This document shows, piece after piece, positions 55,447 to 63,590 of a stretch of 64,000 nucleotides of DNA. Source of the DNA: Chitinophagaceae bacterium C216 (GTDB lineage Bacteria > Bacteroidota > Bacteroidia > Chitinophagales > Chitinophagaceae); assembly GCA_028485475.2 (NCBI GenBank), contig CP144143.1:2790001-2854000 (forward strand), read 5' to 3'. The notes under the pieces were generated by a model. It was not told where the DNA came from. It made no database searches and saw nothing but the letters and a program-made list of their open reading frames with translations. Both the position numbers and the translations under genes were made by a program. How positions within the stretch are numbered: position 1 is the first letter of the stretch; each line of letters starts with the position of its first letter.

Positions 55447-56243
55447 AATATGAGTTCGTTAAGCGATGTAAAATAATGTGCCGGCAGACCAGAGATCACA
55501 TCATTCCATGTTGCCTGCTTCAGCGAAATGAGAAGAAAATAATCGTAGATGGTCTTATACAAAGCTGAATCCTCATCTATAAGCCCTGATATTTGTAATT
55601 CGGCTTTCTCCTGAGAAAGCCCATAAATTTCACATATTTTCAGCAGATAAAAAACAACATCCTCCGGAACTGTGTATGTATATTTTTTTGCCAACAACAA
55701 TGAGGCTCCTTTAAATACAACCACATCAAAACTCTTCTCCGATATATACAATCTTAACAATCCCTCTTCCGGAGTATTATTCACAGTGCCAATGGCTACT
55801 GATAAAGCATGTAGATAATCAGATGATGGAAAGTTATGCACCATCCAAGTAAGAATGGAAGGAGGTGTGGTGTACACATTGGTAATACCCCTACCCTCGA
55901 TAAGCTCTGTGATGACATGATCTTGCTGGTCGGCATGCTCCAGATACATTAAAAATGTAAGATCCCCCTTACTCATTGCCTCCGGCAATAGCGCATTAAA
56001 GCCAAAATCTAAACTGGTAATAATTTTGTGAAAGGGCTTTTCCAGTATGGCATTTTGCGCTAATATAGTATCAAGAGTATCTGTTGTAAGATTATCAAAC
56101 CGATACCGCTTTAATTGTAACAATCGGTTTTCTTCCGGTTCATAAATACAAAATGAAAAACTCCCGTTGTTGAGTTGAATAGCCAAACAACAAGATTCCG
56201 TGTAAATTTCCTCCGTACCTAAAATATTAAACTGTTCCTGCAA
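55422..56243 (-). CDS. DUF3822 family protein
   Basis: A 273-residue protein of the Bacteroidota DUF3822 family, commonly found next to rsmD as here. Recognisable parts are NGSFSFCIYEPEENRLLQLK, KIITSLDFGFNALLPEAM and LSQEKAELQISGLIDEDSAL. The likely start is TTG at 56243: the codon three positions upstream is a stop and no in-frame ATG occurs near the N-terminus. Domain shape suggests an ASKHA-like fold, but function is unknown. It overlaps rsmD by 25 bases. Confidence 0.8.
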   Translation of the reverse strand: MQEQFNILGTEEIYTESCCLAIQLNNGSFSFCIYEPEENRLLQLKRYRFDNLTTDTLDTILAQNAILEKPFHKIITSLDFGFNALLPEAMSKGDLTFLMYLEHADQQDHVITELIEGRGITNVYTTPPSILTWMVHNFPSSDYLHALSVAIGTVNNTPEEGLLRLYISEKSFDVVVFKGASLLLAKKYTYTVPEDVVFYLLKICEIYGLSQEKAELQISGLIDEDSALYKTIYDYFLLISLKQATWNDVISGLPAHYFTSLNELILCGSLQEA

Positions 56244-56263
56244 AATAATTCAATTTGTATGCG

Positions 56264-56271
56264 CAAATATA
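56264..56271 (-). promoter_or_regulatory. Candidate -7 element for the DUF3822-rsmD-ligase-lpxK operon
   Basis: Minus-strand TATATTTG matches TAnnTTTG, 20 bases before the TTG start. No clear -33 box is seen. Confidence 0.35.
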
Positions 56272-56403
56272 TTATATAATCGTATAGGGGAAGGTATAAT
56301 ATTGCTTCAGCGCAAATATGTAGTAAACTGATTATTGAATAATAAGAATTATAAAAAAATATTAATGCATAAATTGAGGAGGAGTATGGAGCTTATCCCC
56401 ACA

Positions 56404-57726
56404 TCACACAAATAAATCCAATACCAATACGCCTACCAATCCCATCATACCAATCAATGATTCCACTACCGTCCAGGTTTTGAAGGTATCTTTCAAACTG
56501 AGCCCTATATACTCTTTAAACATCCAGAATCCGGTATCATTCACATGGGAGCACATCAAACTTCCTGCTCCAATAGCAAGCACCATTAATTCAGGCTTTA
56601 CATGCATGGAGGCTACCAAAGGCTGCACAATTCCCGAAGCGGTTAACCCTGCCACAGTGGCCGATCCGATAGCAATTCTAAGGGCCGTAGCTACTAGCCA
56701 TCCCAATACCAACGGTGGCAACGAGCTATTCTTAAAATATTGAGTAATGTATTCAGCAGTACCGGTATCAACAAGGATCTGCTTCAATGCACCGCCTGCA
56801 GCAATGATGAGAATAATGGAAGCGATGGCATTAACTGCGCCACCCGCTTTATCCATCAATACCGCAGTACTTTTCCCCTCCTTCACACCTAACAGCAGTA
56901 TGCCTAATAGCACCGCAATCAGCAATGACATTCCGGGATCTCCAACAAATATCAATGCATCACTTAACAACCCTTGTTCGATTTTTAGAATATGAATACC
57001 TACAGTTGAAATGGTCAGTAACAAAACAGGCAACAACGCTATAAACAAGCTAGCGTAGAATGGCGGCAAATCATCTGTCTGCAAAGCCTCCTCGTTAAAG
57101 ATCCCTTTGGGTGGTTGCGATTTTACCTTTTTTATCCATTCGGGAAAAAAGTGTGCTGCCACCCACAATACAGGGATGGATATCATCAATCCATACAATA
57201 AAGTTTTACCCACATCTGCATGAAAAACGCCTGCAATGACTACCGGTCCGGGATGGGGTGGCAAAAAGCCATGGGTTACGGAAAGCGGAACCGCCATGGC
57301 AATGGCCAGATATACTAATGGCAATCCGCTCTGGTAGGCCACCGTAAATACCAGCGGTATCAACACTATAAAACCAGCGTTATAAAACAAGGCTAAACCT
57401 ACACAGAAACTGGTGATTGCCAGAGCTAACTTTGCGTATTTAATACCAAACACACGCAATAACCTATTGCTAATCTGCTTGGTAGCACCTGTTTCTGTCA
57501 AAATACTACCCAGTACCACTCCCAATCCCAAGACCATAATTACTGAACCCAGCATGTCTCCAGCCCCCTTGCTAATTGTGGATAACAACTGGGCAGCGCT
57601 CAATCCATTTGTAATGCCAATGAATAAAGTGGCAATAAGTATGGATATAAAAGCGTTCAGTTTGGCTATACTGATAAGGCATAATAACAATACAATACCA
57701 CTAAGCAAAATCAATACAGGCGACAT
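56404..57726 (-). CDS. GntP-family gluconate:H+ symporter
   Basis: A 440-residue permease with about 12-14 hydrophobic segments. Family marks are GAGDMLGSVIMVLGLGVVLG, SILTETGATKQISNRLL, VTHGFLPPHPGPVVIAG, a central LAIGAGSLMCSHVNDTGFW, and MFKEYIGLSLKDTFKTWTVV. GntP members carry gluconate, idonate or, in the DsdX branch, D-serine. The gluconokinase gene 12 bases upstream on the same strand supports gluconate. It is the last gene of a four-gene unit. No terminator is obvious after it. Confidence 0.92.
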   Translation of the reverse strand: MSPVLILLSGIVLLLCLISIAKLNAFISILIATLFIGITNGLSAAQLLSTISKGAGDMLGSVIMVLGLGVVLGSILTETGATKQISNRLLRVFGIKYAKLALAITSFCVGLALFYNAGFIVLIPLVFTVAYQSGLPLVYLAIAMAVPLSVTHGFLPPHPGPVVIAGVFHADVGKTLLYGLMISIPVLWVAAHFFPEWIKKVKSQPPKGIFNEEALQTDDLPPFYASLFIALLPVLLLTISTVGIHILKIEQGLLSDALIFVGDPGMSLLIAVLLGILLLGVKEGKSTAVLMDKAGGAVNAIASIILIIAAGGALKQILVDTGTAEYITQYFKNSSLPPLVLGWLVATALRIAIGSATVAGLTASGIVQPLVASMHVKPELMVLAIGAGSLMCSHVNDTGFWMFKEYIGLSLKDTFKTWTVVESLIGMMGLVGVLVLDLFV

Positions 57727-57738
57727 GCAAGCTACTTT

Positions 57739-58248
57739 TTATAAGGATGAAAGCCGATCAAGTACCATCGCAGCATTCTCATCCAGTGTTTTCGTAAGTA
57801 TAACAGTTTCTATATTCTCCTCGTCCGGTAGCGGTTCTTCTAATGTCTCAAATTGGCTTTTCAGCAAAGCCACGGGCATATAATGCTCCTTTCGTAAAAG
57901 CATTTGCCTATACGCTTGCTCATATGTAACCTTAAGATACACAAACGTCAATTGTTTTATTCCGGCTCTTAATGTATCTCTATATTGTTTCTTTAAGGCA
58001 GAACAAGCAATCACACATTCTTGATGGCCGGCACTCAATGTATTCGCCTCTTTAATAATCCGGTCGAACCACCCTTCGCGGTCTGCATCCTCGAGCGGGA
58101 TACCCTGCTGCATCTTAGCTACATTTTCTTTCGGGTGTAAATCATCGCCATCGATAAAGACGGCATGGCGATTAGCAGCAATAATTTTCCCCAATGTAGT
58201 TTTACCACAACCGGAAACCCCCATTACGATAATTACCCGTGCGGCCAT
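57739..58248 (-). CDS. gntK: Gluconokinase
   Basis: A 169-residue P-loop kinase of normal GntK size. The Walker A motif is GVSGCGKT at residues 10-17, followed by FIDGDDLHPKENVAKMQQGI and PLEDADREGWFDRI, which are highly conserved in gluconokinases, and CSALKKQYRDTLR. It phosphorylates D-gluconate to 6-phosphogluconate. It lies between the class IV aminotransferase (10-base gap) and the GntP permease (12-base gap). Confidence 0.95.
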   Translation of the reverse strand: MAARVIIVMGVSGCGKTTLGKIIAANRHAVFIDGDDLHPKENVAKMQQGIPLEDADREGWFDRIIKEANTLSAGHQECVIACSALKKQYRDTLRAGIKQLTFVYLKVTYEQAYRQMLLRKEHYMPVALLKSQFETLEEPLPDEENIETVILTKTLDENAAMVLDRLSSL

Positions 58249-58258
58249 ATTTATTGTT

Positions 58259-59095
58259 TTAATGAGAGCGTAAGTATTCCTCCTCCACCTCTAGAAATTT
58301 CTGGTTTAATAAGATACTTACTGAACCCACTTTTCCAGCTCCCACTGGCTTGCCGTCAATCTCTACAATCGGAAGAATACGTTTGGTAGTACTCGTCATA
58401 AACACTTCTGCGGCATCTCTTAATTCATCTATATGAATATCGCGCATAACTGTGGGCACTAATTTATGGCCAAACTCCAAAATTCTTTTTCTTGTAATAC
58501 CCTCTAATACATTTTGTGCAGGCGTTACCAGCTCTCCCTCCTTGGTAACAATAAATACATTCGCTCGGGGAAACTCCGTAACAATGCCGTTATGATAATA
58601 GAGCACATCATCCAACTGCTTTGCACGAAGTTGTTGTTGCAACCAGATACCCATCAGATAATTGATAGATTTCACGCCGGGCAAATCGCGCATATATTCA
58701 TGCGTCATAATTTTCACCCCCGCAAAAAACTTATCTTCCGATATGAGGGTAATAGGCTCTTGATTGATAATCAAATTTCCTGCTACTGGAGTATAACTAT
58801 CAGGAGAATAGCCACCCGTTGCTACAAGACGGATGCCGCTTTCAGGCATACCATTCCTTTCTATCAGTTGTAAAATCACTTCCTTTACCGCTTCTTTAGA
58901 TAACGGGATATTAATGAACATTTCCCTTGCGGAATTAAAGAAGCGTGTCAGGTAATCATCCAGGAACAAAGGTTTATGATCTCTTGTTCTCAAATAATCA
59001 AATGCTGCATACCCTCTTTGTATTGCTAAATCATTGGTAAGGATGAAAGCTTTTTCTTTTTCAACAAACTGATTGTTTACAAAAACCCATTTCAT
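58259..59095 (-). CDS. Class IV aminotransferase, D-amino-acid transaminase-like
   Basis: A 278-residue fold-type IV PLP enzyme. The PLP lysine is K142 in LPGVKSINYLMG, the conserved Glu is in IVTEFPRANVFIV, and EGITRKRILEF follows. Length and the short KWVFVNNQFVEKEKAFI start suit D-alanine transaminase; branched-chain aminotransferase or aminodeoxychorismate lyase are alternatives. Its ATG overlaps the TGA of the P1 peptidase gene (ATGA), so the two are coupled. A DmpA-type peptidase next to it supports a role in D-amino-acid turnover. Confidence 0.82.
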   Translation of the reverse strand: MKWVFVNNQFVEKEKAFILTNDLAIQRGYAAFDYLRTRDHKPLFLDDYLTRFFNSAREMFINIPLSKEAVKEVILQLIERNGMPESGIRLVATGGYSPDSYTPVAGNLIINQEPITLISEDKFFAGVKIMTHEYMRDLPGVKSINYLMGIWLQQQLRAKQLDDVLYYHNGIVTEFPRANVFIVTKEGELVTPAQNVLEGITRKRILEFGHKLVPTVMRDIHIDELRDAAEVFMTSTTKRILPIVEIDGKPVGAGKVGSVSILLNQKFLEVEEEYLRSH

Positions 59096-60237
59096 GGTTG
59101 ATACCTGTTATATTTTTTTAAAATAGAGATCACCTCATTTTTAGGAAGCGAAGATACCTTATTCCCATCACGCCCCGTCATGGAGCTAGCGGTAAATAAA
59201 GAATTAATAATAGCTTCTTCAGTTGCCTCAATTGCCGCCAAAAACAAAGCAGACATATCGTCGTTATGAACCGTAGCTGTTTGATAGAGTTCTTGCTCTT
59301 TCTTATGAGGCATGCGTACCGACTTATTGGCCGAAAAGGCAATCACATAATCGCCACTACCATTACTGGCAATACCTCCGGTTTTTACCAACCCCATAAA
59401 AGCTCTCTTGGCCATACGTTCTAAATTACGGGCATCCAGCGGTGCATCTGTTGCTATAACAATCATACAGCTCCCATCAGCCTGCTGATTCAATTGATCA
59501 CTTAAAAAATATTTGCCCAGTTCTTTTCCCACAGGCACTCCGGCAATTTCCAGTACACCACCAAAGTTGGTTTGCACCAGTACTCCCACCGTATACCCTC
59601 CTGAAGCAACCGGCAGCACACGCGATGCCGTACCAATTCCGCCTTTAAATCCAAAACACACCGTTCCCGTTCCGGCGCCTACGTTACCCTGCTCTACATA
59701 TCTCGACTTAGCATTTTGAATGGCACTTAATACATCCTGCTCCGTTACATGTCTGCCACGTATATCATTCAGATAACCGTCATTCGTCTCACCCACCACT
59801 ACATTTACACTACGTACCTGCTCATTTCCCGGTTGAGCTAAGGTATATGTAATGCCCGCATTTATGGCGGTAGCTACACTTAATGTATTGGTAAGAATGA
59901 TAGGGCTTTCCAGATTACCGAGTTCCTTCACCTGTGTAATGCCTGCAAGCTTCCCAAAACCATTCCCTACATAAATGGCCGCCGGCACTTTCTCCTGAAA
60001 CAAATTGCCTTCGTGCGGAATGATCGTCGTAACACCTGTTCTAATGTCATCACCTTTTATCAATGTGGTGTGCCCTACTTTAACTCCTTTCACATCCGTA
60101 ATGGCATTATATTTTCCTTTAGGCAACACACCTATTTTTACTGGTGGATGAAAAGCCTGCTGGGCATTTAGGGTTGTTACGGAAAATAAAAGCAGGAGAG
60201 CCGAAGAAAATTGTACTAAGATTTCGGATAGTTTCAT
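59092..60237 (-). CDS. Exported P1-family peptidase (DmpA-like aminopeptidase)
   Basis: A 381-residue protein with a Sec signal peptide (hydrophobic SSALLLLFSVTTLNAQ, cleavage near residue 26). The P1/DmpA fold is seen in YNAITDVKGVKVGHTTL, RTGVTTIIPHEGN, VYVGNG-like AIYVGNGFGKLAG, VGAGTGTVCFGFKGGIG and the self-cleavage site SNGSGDY near residue 290, where the serine becomes the new N-terminal nucleophile. Family members cleave N-terminal residues, sometimes D-amino acids. It is probably periplasmic. First gene of an operon with the aminotransferase (4-base overlap), gntK and the GntP permease. Confidence 0.88.
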   Translation of the reverse strand: MKLSEILVQFSSALLLLFSVTTLNAQQAFHPPVKIGVLPKGKYNAITDVKGVKVGHTTLIKGDDIRTGVTTIIPHEGNLFQEKVPAAIYVGNGFGKLAGITQVKELGNLESPIILTNTLSVATAINAGITYTLAQPGNEQVRSVNVVVGETNDGYLNDIRGRHVTEQDVLSAIQNAKSRYVEQGNVGAGTGTVCFGFKGGIGTASRVLPVASGGYTVGVLVQTNFGGVLEIAGVPVGKELGKYFLSDQLNQQADGSCMIVIATDAPLDARNLERMAKRAFMGLVKTGGIASNGSGDYVIAFSANKSVRMPHKKEQELYQTATVHNDDMSALFLAAIEATEEAIINSLFTASSMTGRDGNKVSSLPKNEVISILKKYNRYQP

Positions 60238-60542
60238 ACTACCCTAAAAATAATGAATCCCTAAGAGTTTTAAGGCTTTTTTTAAACTCCATCAATTTAG
60301 AACATCAAACCTCTACGTCTTTCTGCAGTTTGTTATAGAATGAACACAAAGTATACAACACCTCTTAACCCTGATTCATGCTTCTGGGATAAATACTGTA
60401 CTTTGCTTTAAGAAGTGTACTCAAAGCCCCTAATTTTAAACCCATAGTGCCCTATCATTGTTATAAGCTTAATTATTGATCTCTTTATTGAAAGATGAAG
60501 AGAGCGTTCTCAATCAAGACAACAATTTAAAATATTATTAAG
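60238..60542. other. Divergent intergenic region between the P1 peptidase and SnoaL-like genes
   Basis: A 305-base AT-rich gap. I see no reading frame, no operator copy and no exact TAnnTTTG box placed usefully for either gene. A short imperfect inverted repeat near 60480-60510 (CTCTT/AAGAG) is not enough to name. Confidence 0.4.
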
Positions 60543-60968
60543 ATGGAACCCAGGGAAACACACTCTTCCTCAATTCAAGCTCCCAGAGAACCACATTTAA
60601 TGAATGAAATATTTGTGAAAGCATATAACTCTGGAGATGTAAGCAATATTAATCTACTTTTCGAAAAGGATGCTGTTGTTGTTCGTCCTAATGGGTCTGT
60701 GATCCAAGGTGTGGATGCTTACACACAGGAACATCAAAACCTAGTCAAAATAGGAGGTGTAATGACCTCCATAAATAAATCGTGCATTATACATAACGAT
60801 ATTGCATTGCTTAATGCCGAATGGGAAATTAAAACTAAGAATGAACAAGGAGAACCCATCACCATAAGCAGTGTTAGCACCGAAATAGTACGAAAGCAAA
60901 GCGATGGAAGTTGGCTATACATCGTAGATAACCCGTTTAGTGCGCGGGTAGCTCCGTCTCAAAAATAG
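60543..60968 (+). CDS. SnoaL/DUF4440-type NTF2-like protein
   Basis: A 141-residue cytosolic protein of the NTF2-like superfamily. The core is LMNEIFVKAYNSGDVSNINL, FEKDAVVVRPNGSVIQGVDA, DIALLNAEWEIKTKNEQGEP and SSVSTEIVRKQSDGSWLYIV. These cone-shaped domains bind small molecules or act as isomerases; no function can be inferred here. No export signal. The next gene, OsmC, is 176 bases away, with no terminator seen between. Confidence 0.78.
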   Translation: MEPRETHSSSIQAPREPHLMNEIFVKAYNSGDVSNINLLFEKDAVVVRPNGSVIQGVDAYTQEHQNLVKIGGVMTSINKSCIIHNDIALLNAEWEIKTKNEQGEPITISSVSTEIVRKQSDGSWLYIVDNPFSARVAPSQK

Positions 60969-61144
60969 ATATGACACTATCAGTTGACTCAGGATTCTAA
61001 TTATAGAAAAGCTACACATCTACAAAAAATCGTTTTTAAAAACTCCTTCCCCTACGCTATTCCGGTGTTTAATAAGCTTTATTTTGTCCCATACACTTCT
61101 TCATTTTGGTCTCACAGTATCCTATCTTTACAAAAAAGCTTATT

Positions 61145-61558
61145 ATGACTTCAGAAGTAGTTTATAACGGTGATTTACGCACTACCTGCACCCACTTGAA
61201 AAGTAACTCGACATTTGAAACCGATGCCCCTACCGATAATAACGGAAAAGGCGAACGATTCTCTCCTACCGATTTACTGGCTACTAGCCTAGCAGCCTGC
61301 ATGGTTACGGTAATGGGTATCAAAGCACGCAGCATGAATTTTGATTTAAACGGAATAAAAGTAGAAGTGCTGAAAAAAATGGCTGCCGATCCACGCAGAG
61401 TAAATGGCATTGATCTCAAATTTCATATTCCGGATAATCTTGGCGCATTGGAACCTAAAACCATCACCATTTTAAAAAACACGGGCATCACCTGTCCTGT
61501 AGCAAAAAGTATTCACCCGGATATTGAAGTAAATATCAACTGGGGAGCTTGGTCATAA
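61145..61558 (+). CDS. OsmC-family peroxiredoxin-like protein
   Basis: A 137-residue protein read from the ATG at 61145; the frame is open to 61106, but the extra residues are unlike the family. The two redox cysteines are C52 (TSLAACMVTVMG) and C117 (GITCPVAKSIHPD). Such proteins reduce organic hydroperoxides in the cytosol with thiol electron donors. TATCTTTA at 61123-61130 may be its -7 element. A clear terminator follows 14 bases after the stop. Confidence 0.92.
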   Translation: MTSEVVYNGDLRTTCTHLKSNSTFETDAPTDNNGKGERFSPTDLLATSLAACMVTVMGIKARSMNFDLNGIKVEVLKKMAADPRRVNGIDLKFHIPDNLGALEPKTITILKNTGITCPVAKSIHPDIEVNINWGAWS

Positions 61559-61571
61559 TATAAATGATTTC

Positions 61572-61599
61572 TCAAAGGGCTTTATGCCCTTTGATTTTT
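61572..61599 (+). terminator. Rho-independent terminator after osmC
   Basis: TCAAAGGGC (61572-61580) pairs perfectly with GCCCTTTGA (61586-61594) around TTTAT, followed by five T residues. Its mirror on the minus strand lacks a comparable T run for yggS. Confidence 0.9.
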
Positions 61600-61633
61600 A
61601 CTATCTATCTACTATGATACCAACACAGCTGTA

Positions 61634-62305
61634 TTATGAATTATACTGCCGCGCACCAAACAATAAACTACCAATCCGAACCATAGTGCTTCCCTCCTCT
61701 ACTGCGATTTTATAATCGCCACTCATACCCATTGATAAAATTGAAAACTGAATATTGGGAGCTTGCTGTTGTGTATGCAAATCAAACAGGCGTTTCAATA
61801 CAGCAAATTCGTTACGCACTTTATTGACGTCCTCTGTAAAGCTGGCCATGCCCATTAGCCCTTTGATGCAGATATTCTGAAAATCTCCCACATTATTCAA
61901 AATAGCCTCCAGTTCATCTGAATCTAAACCAAACTTAGTTTCTTCCTGTGCAATGTGCACCTGTAGAAGACAATTGATAATGCGATTATGTTTTGCTGCT
62001 TGTTTATTGATTTCCTTCAATAGATTTAGACTATCCACACCGTGTATCAGATGTACAAACGGCGCTATATATTTCACCTTATTACTTTGCAAATGACCTA
62101 TGAAATGCCAACGAATATCAGTGGGCAACTGAGGCTGTTTAGACAACAGCTCCTGCACGTAATTTTCACCAAAATCCCTATGTCCCAAATCATACAATTT
62201 CTGAATATCCGACACGGGCTTGGTTTTAGATACCGCCACCAGAACTACCTGTTTTGTGCTTAACTCCTGAATCAGCTCCTTGTATACCTGCTCATTAACT
62301 GCCAT
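61634..62305 (-). CDS. YggS/PROSC-family PLP-binding homeostasis protein
   Basis: A 223-residue TIM-barrel protein binding pyridoxal phosphate. The PLP lysine is K27 in LVAVSKTKPVSDIQKL. Conserved segments are HRDFGENYVQELLSK, DIRWHFIGHLQSNKVKYI, IKGLMGMASFTED and LSMGMSGDYKIAVEEGSTMV followed by RIGSLLFGAR. It controls the free PLP pool and so affects amino-acid metabolism. It is a single gene; the -7 box TATTTTTG lies four bases before its ATG. Confidence 0.94.
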   Translation of the reverse strand: MAVNEQVYKELIQELSTKQVVLVAVSKTKPVSDIQKLYDLGHRDFGENYVQELLSKQPQLPTDIRWHFIGHLQSNKVKYIAPFVHLIHGVDSLNLLKEINKQAAKHNRIINCLLQVHIAQEETKFGLDSDELEAILNNVGDFQNICIKGLMGMASFTEDVNKVRNEFAVLKRLFDLHTQQQAPNIQFSILSMGMSGDYKIAVEEGSTMVRIGSLLFGARQYNS

Positions 62306-62309
62306 GAAA

Positions 62310-62317
62310 CAAAAATA
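62310..62317 (-). promoter_or_regulatory. -7 element of yggS
   Basis: Minus-strand TATTTTTG, then TTTC and the ATG at 62305. A TTG at 62336-62334 is 16 bases upstream, closer than the usual spacer. Confidence 0.45.
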
Positions 62318-62392
62318 ACAATGTTCTTGAACTCAAGCTAAGTACACGGAGGATTTCTGAGCAAAATGCCTTACATCCAACTGATTAAAAAT

Positions 62393-63364
62393 TCACGAAG
62401 TTTTCTTGGCGGATTTATCCGATGGCTGTTGCTCCTTTTTCTTTTTAGGATAAGTACCATTGAAGGTACAGTCCAGCGCCCCCATACGCGACCCACATCC
62501 CCTTACTTCATTTAGTGTAACACTGTTTTTCTGAAATTTCAGCTCCAGTACGCAGGGATCGCCCGCCTGTCGGTATTCAACCGTGTTATCCGAAGTAATA
62601 ATTCCTTCTCCCATTAGCTCTCCTTTACAATCAGAATTTTTCTCTTCCAAGTGAATAAACAACTGCACGCGGCCGGGGCGGATATCATCCCTTACCGAAA
62701 TAATATTCCTAGCACCTACGCCATAATCCCCTGCATATTTAAAGGTGGTACCTAGGGTATCGATAGGATTAATGAGCTCTGCCTCATCCCCTAGCAAATC
62801 AGTCATCACCAGTATAAACTTTCGAGCAGCACCACTAAGCACATATACATCGTCACCTGTAATTTCTATACCGTTAGGCAAAACCTTTTTACTCTTTTTG
62901 TAAATATTAAATAGCTTATTGATGGTAACAGTTACCGCAACTTCCTTATTAGCCTTGCTTTTCATTACCGGCAATGCCGCCACAAATGCATTTTTATTAT
63001 CATAAGCTGTGATATACATTACCTTAAGCTTTTCGGTAGCAGCCTTTGACATCAAATAAGTATACCCATCTTTATCCTTGAATTTACCAATAGCATACAG
63101 TTTAGGTTGATCGGCACCGTAATTTTCAGCTAGTACAGAATCGGGCGTAAACTCGTTGAAAATTTCAGGACTGATGAGCAGGCTGTCATGTGTAGGAGCA
63201 TATAACGCACTATCGGAATAAGAGAAAGGTAGGGTGACCTCGGGGAAAAATTCGATATACTCCTGTATGTTTACGTCATCCTCCCCGGCCATAGTTTTCT
63301 TTTTCTTTCCGCATGACATCAATAAAACGATCACAAGAGCCAAAGTACAGAATCTGTATAACAT
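62393..63364 (-). CDS. Predicted lipoprotein of unknown function
   Basis: A 323-residue protein from the ATG at 63364, which gives a signal peptide MLYRFCTLALVIVLLMSC with the lipobox ending at Cys 18. The frame runs open to 63400, but that start would misplace the signal. The mature part starts with GKKKKTMAGEDDV and is rich in charged residues, with a Lys-rich tail (KKKKEQQPSDKSAKKTS). One domain-like stretch includes KLYAIGKFKDKDGYTYLMSK, and DCKG/DPC/GCG/DCT supply cysteines near the C-terminus. I do not recognise the family. Divergent from the Nramp transporter. Confidence 0.75.
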   Translation of the reverse strand: MLYRFCTLALVIVLLMSCGKKKKTMAGEDDVNIQEYIEFFPEVTLPFSYSDSALYAPTHDSLLISPEIFNEFTPDSVLAENYGADQPKLYAIGKFKDKDGYTYLMSKAATEKLKVMYITAYDNKNAFVAALPVMKSKANKEVAVTVTINKLFNIYKKSKKVLPNGIEITGDDVYVLSGAARKFILVMTDLLGDEAELINPIDTLGTTFKYAGDYGVGARNIISVRDDIRPGRVQLFIHLEEKNSDCKGELMGEGIITSDNTVEYRQAGDPCVLELKFQKNSVTLNEVRGCGSRMGALDCTFNGTYPKKKKEQQPSDKSAKKTS

Positions 63365-63367
63365 ACT

Positions 63368-63387
63368 TATTGAATTATTATTCAATA
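63368..63387. repeat. Inverted repeat before the lipoprotein gene
   Basis: TATTGAAT (63368-63375) and ATTCAATA (63380-63387) are perfect 8-base arms with a 4-base centre, directly upstream of the lipoprotein ATG. It could be an operator or mRNA hairpin. A partial copy of one arm recurs at about 63406-63413. Confidence 0.4.
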
Positions 63388-63490
63388 TACAAATAAACAA
63401 TAGTTGTTCAATAATTTGATATCGTCTTTTTTAAAGAGACAAATACGAGAGATGATTTCCGAAAGATATTTTGAAAAAATAAATAAATAA

Positions 63491-63506
63491 TTTAGGTTTG
63501 TCTAAG
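63491..63506. promoter_or_regulatory. DtxR/MntR-like operator before the Nramp gene
   Basis: TTTAGGTTTGTCTAAG has the TTAGG-n4-TCTAA layout of DtxR/IdeR/MntR-type metal-repressor boxes. A second half-like site TTAGGCAAA lies at 63514-63522, so TTTGTCTAA and TTAGGCAAA face each other. The position just upstream of a possible -7 element TAGATTTC (63525-63532) suits repression of manganese uptake. The repressor gene is not in view. Confidence 0.45.
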
Positions 63507-63590
63507 TTTTTTATTAGGCAAATATAGATTTCATATAACAAATTATCATTGATACATAACTAAGCTGCTAAATGGGCTATTTAGAATAGG

